This document shows, piece after piece, positions 5,608 to 7,802 of a stretch of 7,802 bases of DNA (the first letter of the stretch is position 1; the number at the start of each line of letters is the position of its first letter). Source of the DNA: Planctomycetota bacterium (GTDB lineage Bacteria > Planctomycetota > Planctomycetia > Pirellulales > Lacipirellulaceae); the NCBI GenBank assembly GCA_024278035.1, contig JAJRUA010000090.1:1-7802 (forward strand), written 5' to 3'. The notes beneath the pieces were generated by a model, which had not been told where the DNA came from, did not search any database, and saw only the letters and a list, made by a program, of their open reading frames with translations. The translations under genes were made by a program, and so were the position numbers.

Positions 5608-6213
5608 ATGGTTCGCACTCCCAGCACAATGCTTCCTTTAGGGACCTCTGCCCCCAATTTCTCGTTGCCCAGCGTAGATGGCCAAACGGTCTCCCTGGCC
5701 GATCTCAAGACCCTGGGGGACAAAGCGACGAAAGGCCCGGCCAAGGGGCTGGTCGTTATTTTCATGTGCAACCATTGCCCCTACGTGGTCCACCTGGCCG
5801 ACGAATTGGCAACCTTCGCTCAAGAATACCAAGCCAAGGGGCTCGCCGTGGTGGGTATCAATTCTAATGATGTAGCGAATTATCCCGAAGACTCGCTCCA
5901 GAAGATGGTCCTTGAGGCGGAGGCTCGCGGCTACACGTTTCCCTACCTTTACGATGAAACCCAAGAGGTCGCCAAGGCGTACCACGCCGCCTGTACGCCC
6001 GATTTTTTTCTCTTCGACCAAGACCACAAACTCGTCTACCGAGGGCAGTTTGATAGCACCCGCCCTGGCAGTGGAGCCAAGCCCACCGGCCAAGACCTTC
6101 GCACAGCATGCGATGCCACGCTAGCAGGGAATGCCCCTGCCGAAGACCAAGCCCCCAGCCTTGGCTGCAACATCAAATGGAAGCCGGGCAGCGAGCCGGA
6201 GTATTTCGGCTAG
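5608..6213 (+). CDS. PRX-like thioredoxin-family protein (redoxin, CNHC active site)
   Basis: This is a thioredoxin-fold protein of 201 residues from the AhpC/TSA-redoxin superfamily, of the PRX-like type recognised by a CNHCPYV motif. Cysteines C54 and C57 (CNHC, 54-57) lie at the end of the first core strand (VVIFM). The peptide entering the fold reads GTSAPNFSLP (12-21). The GINSND segment is at 83-88, the cis-proline region CTPDFFLF at 129-136, and the conserved C-terminal PSLGCNIKWKPG at 183-194, with a further cysteine C187. The CxxC implies thiol-disulfide exchange or peroxide reduction; the substrate is unknown. There is no signal peptide, so it is probably cytoplasmic. ATG 5608 lacks a visible Shine-Dalgarno site; Met8 is an alternative start, also without one. 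The gene is divergent from trxA, a likely electron donor by analogy with peroxiredoxins (inference). Confidence 0.9.
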   Translation: MVRTPSTMLPLGTSAPNFSLPSVDGQTVSLADLKTLGDKATKGPAKGLVVIFMCNHCPYVVHLADELATFAQEYQAKGLAVVGINSNDVANYPEDSLQKMVLEAEARGYTFPYLYDETQEVAKAYHAACTPDFFLFDQDHKLVYRGQFDSTRPGSGAKPTGQDLRTACDATLAGNAPAEDQAPSLGCNIKWKPGSEPEYFG

Positions 6214-6329
6214 GCCCCTCCCAACCACCAGACTCGCACCGTCGGTGATTTGCCCTTCGTCTTAAGCGTTTAGGCTGCTACGGTCGGAGAACTCTATGTT
6301 CTTCGTCTTAGCTCGATCGGACCCTAATT

Positions 6330-7109
6330 ATGTGCCTGTTTGCCCGCTTGGTTGTGGCTTTCCTAGTCGCCAGCTCTCTGCAAGTTGCCATGGCGGCTGA
6401 TTTTCGGATCGAGACCCTTGTCTATTCGGCTGACGACAAAGAGTCGCCGGTGGGCGAGAGTGTCACGCTCTTCACAGGCGGAACAGCCTTTGATTTTCGA
6501 GATGCTGATCATCGCGTTACGATTTTCCGCGCGGGTGTGGGAAACAAACCGGGCCGATTCATCCTCCTTGATACCGAGCGGGAAGAGCGGACCGAAATTG
6601 GTGCCGATCAGGTGGCCGTCGTCATGACCAAACTCCGCCGCTGGGCAGCCATGCAAGACGAACCGTTCCTCCGCTTCACCGGCGACCCCTCGTTCGATAC
6701 GACGTTCGATGCTGCCACTGGCGAGCTACGCATGACGAGCGATCAGCTTTCGTACCGCTTGGTGACCATGCCCGTTGCCAATCGTGAGGCGATGAACCAA
6801 CTACGGACGTTCCTTGATGCCTTTGCTCAACTCCATACGCTGCTCGAAGCAGGCTTGCCTCCTGCACCCCGTCTGCTGGTCAACGAAGAACTGTCGAACC
6901 GAAGCGTTGTGCCCATTGAAGTCGAGCTGTTCTCCGGCGAAATTACCGACAAGCCAAGCCTTCGGGCAGAGCATATCGTCTCATGGATCCTGTCGAAGCA
7001 GGATCGCCAGCGGATTGAAAGCGCCGCACGCCAGCTAACCGAGTTCGTCGAAGTAGAGAACGCCACGTTCCGCCACCGCAACGAGCGTCTGGTCAAAGCA
7101 GACCGCTAA
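6330..7109 (+). CDS. Secreted protein of unknown function
   Basis: I do not recognise a family. The first 22 residues form a Sec signal peptide: a short basic start, hydrophobic core LVVAFLVASSL, and a likely signal-peptidase I site after AMA (20-22). The mature part of about 237 residues has no cysteine and no lipobox, so it is probably a soluble periplasmic protein. Its first half alternates apolar and polar residues like beta strands (for example RFILLDTEREERTEI, about 75-90). The second half is more helical (about 150-175 and 215-250). A LolA-like beta half-barrel is a guess only. ATG 6330 is chosen because it directly begins the signal peptide; no clear Shine-Dalgarno site is seen. The gene follows the redoxin gene by 116 nt without an obvious terminator, so cotranscription is possible. 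A 10-bp direct repeat (6255-6264, 6301-6310) lies in that gap. Confidence 0.82.
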   Translation: MCLFARLVVAFLVASSLQVAMAADFRIETLVYSADDKESPVGESVTLFTGGTAFDFRDADHRVTIFRAGVGNKPGRFILLDTEREERTEIGADQVAVVMTKLRRWAAMQDEPFLRFTGDPSFDTTFDAATGELRMTSDQLSYRLVTMPVANREAMNQLRTFLDAFAQLHTLLEAGLPPAPRLLVNEELSNRSVVPIEVELFSGEITDKPSLRAEHIVSWILSKQDRQRIESAARQLTEFVEVENATFRHRNERLVKADR

Positions 7110-7158
7110 AAAATTGACCACGAAAGAAAAACTGAAAATCAAGGAAGAGAAAATTGTG

Positions 7159-7236
7159 GGAGGCGTCTCTGACGCCGAGAACTCACCGCAAATCGTTAAT
7201 GATTGGCAGGATATTATCGGCGTCGGAGACGCCTCC
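7159..7236. repeat. REP-like inverted-repeat element GGAGGCGTCTC-type
   Basis: Arms 7159-7178 (GGAGGCGTCTCTGACGCCGA) and 7217-7236 are inverted with a single difference over 20 bp, which would be a U-G pair in RNA. They flank a 38-bp AT-richer centre. Each arm is also its own hairpin, GGCGTC and GACGCC around a TCT or GGA loop. The element lies between converging genes. The minus-strand sequence beyond it is T-rich, so a termination role for the aminotransferase gene is possible. Confidence 0.85.
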
Positions 7237-7258
7237 TAAAGTTCAATTCGTTCGCTTT

Positions 7259-7802
7259 TCACGCTCGTACGGCTTTGTGGAAGAGATCCATCAGCCGCTC
7301 CGTAACAGGCCCTGGCTTGCCGTCGCCTATCTGGCGACTATCAACTTTCACGACGGGCACAACCTCTGCTGCACTGCCTGTGAGGAAACACTCGTCGGCG
7401 ACATAAACATCGTGTTTGGTGAGCGCGGTCTCACGGGTGGTGATTCCCTCGGCAACCGCCAGCTCAAGAACGACTTGGCGAGTGATGCCATCCAGAATAC
7501 CGGCGTCGCAGGAAGGCGTGAGCAATTCTCCCCGCTTAACAATAAAAATGTTGTCGCCCGTACATTCGGCAACCTCTCCTTTATGATTGAGCATGAGCGT
7601 TTCCACGCAACCTGCTTTGAGCCCCTCAATTTTTGCGAGAATGTTATTCAGGTAATTCAGGGATTTTATCCGAGGGCTCAGCGCTGCCGGATGATTGCGG
7701 ATGACACTCGACGTGATGATCTCAAGGCCCTTCTCATAAAATTCATCGGGGTAAAGTGAGATGGTGTCGGCAATGATAATCACCTGCGGCTGGTGGCAAC
7801 GA
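7259..7802 (-). CDS. ilvE: Class IV aminotransferase, probably branched-chain (partial, N-terminus off window)
   Basis: A PLP-dependent fold-type IV aminotransferase; the branched-chain type interconverts Val, Leu and Ile with their 2-oxo acids using glutamate/2-oxoglutarate. Only the C-terminal 180 residues are visible; the family is about 290 long, so roughly 110 N-terminal residues lie right of the window. The open frame runs off the edge: the codon at 7783 is GTG, an internal valine preceded by in-frame coding sequence. Visible marks are the Schiff-base lysine in PRIKSLNYLNN (codon at 7664-7666), the ECTGDNIF motif with its glutamate that contacts the PLP ring nitrogen, the LTPSCDAGILDGITR segment, and TGSAAEVVPV near the C-terminus. 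The ending with IGDGKPGPVT favours IlvE over D-alanine aminotransferase or aminodeoxychorismate lyase, which share the fold. It is convergent with the secreted-protein gene. Confidence 0.88.
   Translation of the reverse strand, partial: RCHQPQVIIIADTISLYPDEFYEKGLEIITSSVIRNHPAALSPRIKSLNYLNNILAKIEGLKAGCVETLMLNHKGEVAECTGDNIFIVKRGELLTPSCDAGILDGITRQVVLELAVAEGITTRETALTKHDVYVADECFLTGSAAEVVPVVKVDSRQIGDGKPGPVTERLMDLFHKAVRA

Noticed and set aside
5638..6093. Minus-strand open frame of 151 codons within the redoxin gene
   Set aside because: It is antisense to a gene with intact active-site and C-terminal motifs; a GC-rich shadow.
7154..7759. Plus-strand open frame of 201 codons
   Set aside because: It is antisense to the aminotransferase, whose catalytic lysine and glutamate motifs are intact; its start lies in the REP-like element.
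1..7802. Defence island, mobile element, toxin-antitoxin pair or biosynthetic cluster
   Set aside because: I looked for transposases, integrases, nucleases, small paired genes and modular enzymes and found none; all eight genes are housekeeping-type or uncharacterised single genes.

Overview
This window looks like ordinary chromosomal DNA of a GC-rich Gram-negative-type bacterium. My best guess is a planctomycete (Pirellulales-like). The reasons are the PRX-like redoxin with a CNHCP active site, a long uncharacterised coiled-coil protein, a secreted protein with no recognisable family, weak or absent Shine-Dalgarno sites on several genes, and REP-like paired palindromes in convergent gaps. 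This taxonomic call is inference; no rRNA or marker phylogeny is available here.

Layout. Bases 1-60 hold an intrinsic terminator of a gene lying to the left. A promoter near 78-105 then drives a plus-strand unit. It starts with the GTPase HflX (220-1569), whose stop overlaps the start of a short-chain dehydrogenase (1566-2345) by four bases. After a bulged hairpin with a T-run comes an RluA-type pseudouridine synthase (2417-3112). This gene converges on a minus-strand gene for a 500-residue coiled-coil protein (4698-3196), and a compact inverted-repeat element (3118-3180) lies between their stops. Upstream of the coiled-coil gene are its candidate promoter, the terminator of the next minus-strand gene and a TGCTAGCA inverted pair. 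Next is thioredoxin TrxA (5253-4930, minus). It has a near-consensus promoter at 5480-5507 and an untranslated leader of about 220 nt containing two hairpins. Diverging from it is a PRX-like redoxin (5608-6213, plus), followed by a secreted protein of unknown function (6330-7109, plus). The window ends with the C-terminal 180 residues of a class IV, branched-chain-type aminotransferase (minus, 7259 to beyond 7802). It converges on the secreted-protein gene across a second REP-like element (7159-7236).

How the genes relate. HflX (ribosome rescue) and the pseudouridine synthase both touch translation. TrxA and the divergent redoxin form a thiol-redox pair whose -35 boxes are only 18 bp apart, so shared regulation is plausible. 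I see no defence, mobile, CRISPR or biosynthetic system. The most unusual material is non-coding: three inverted pairs whose arms are themselves palindromes, and the long structured trxA leader. The two uncharacterised proteins come next.
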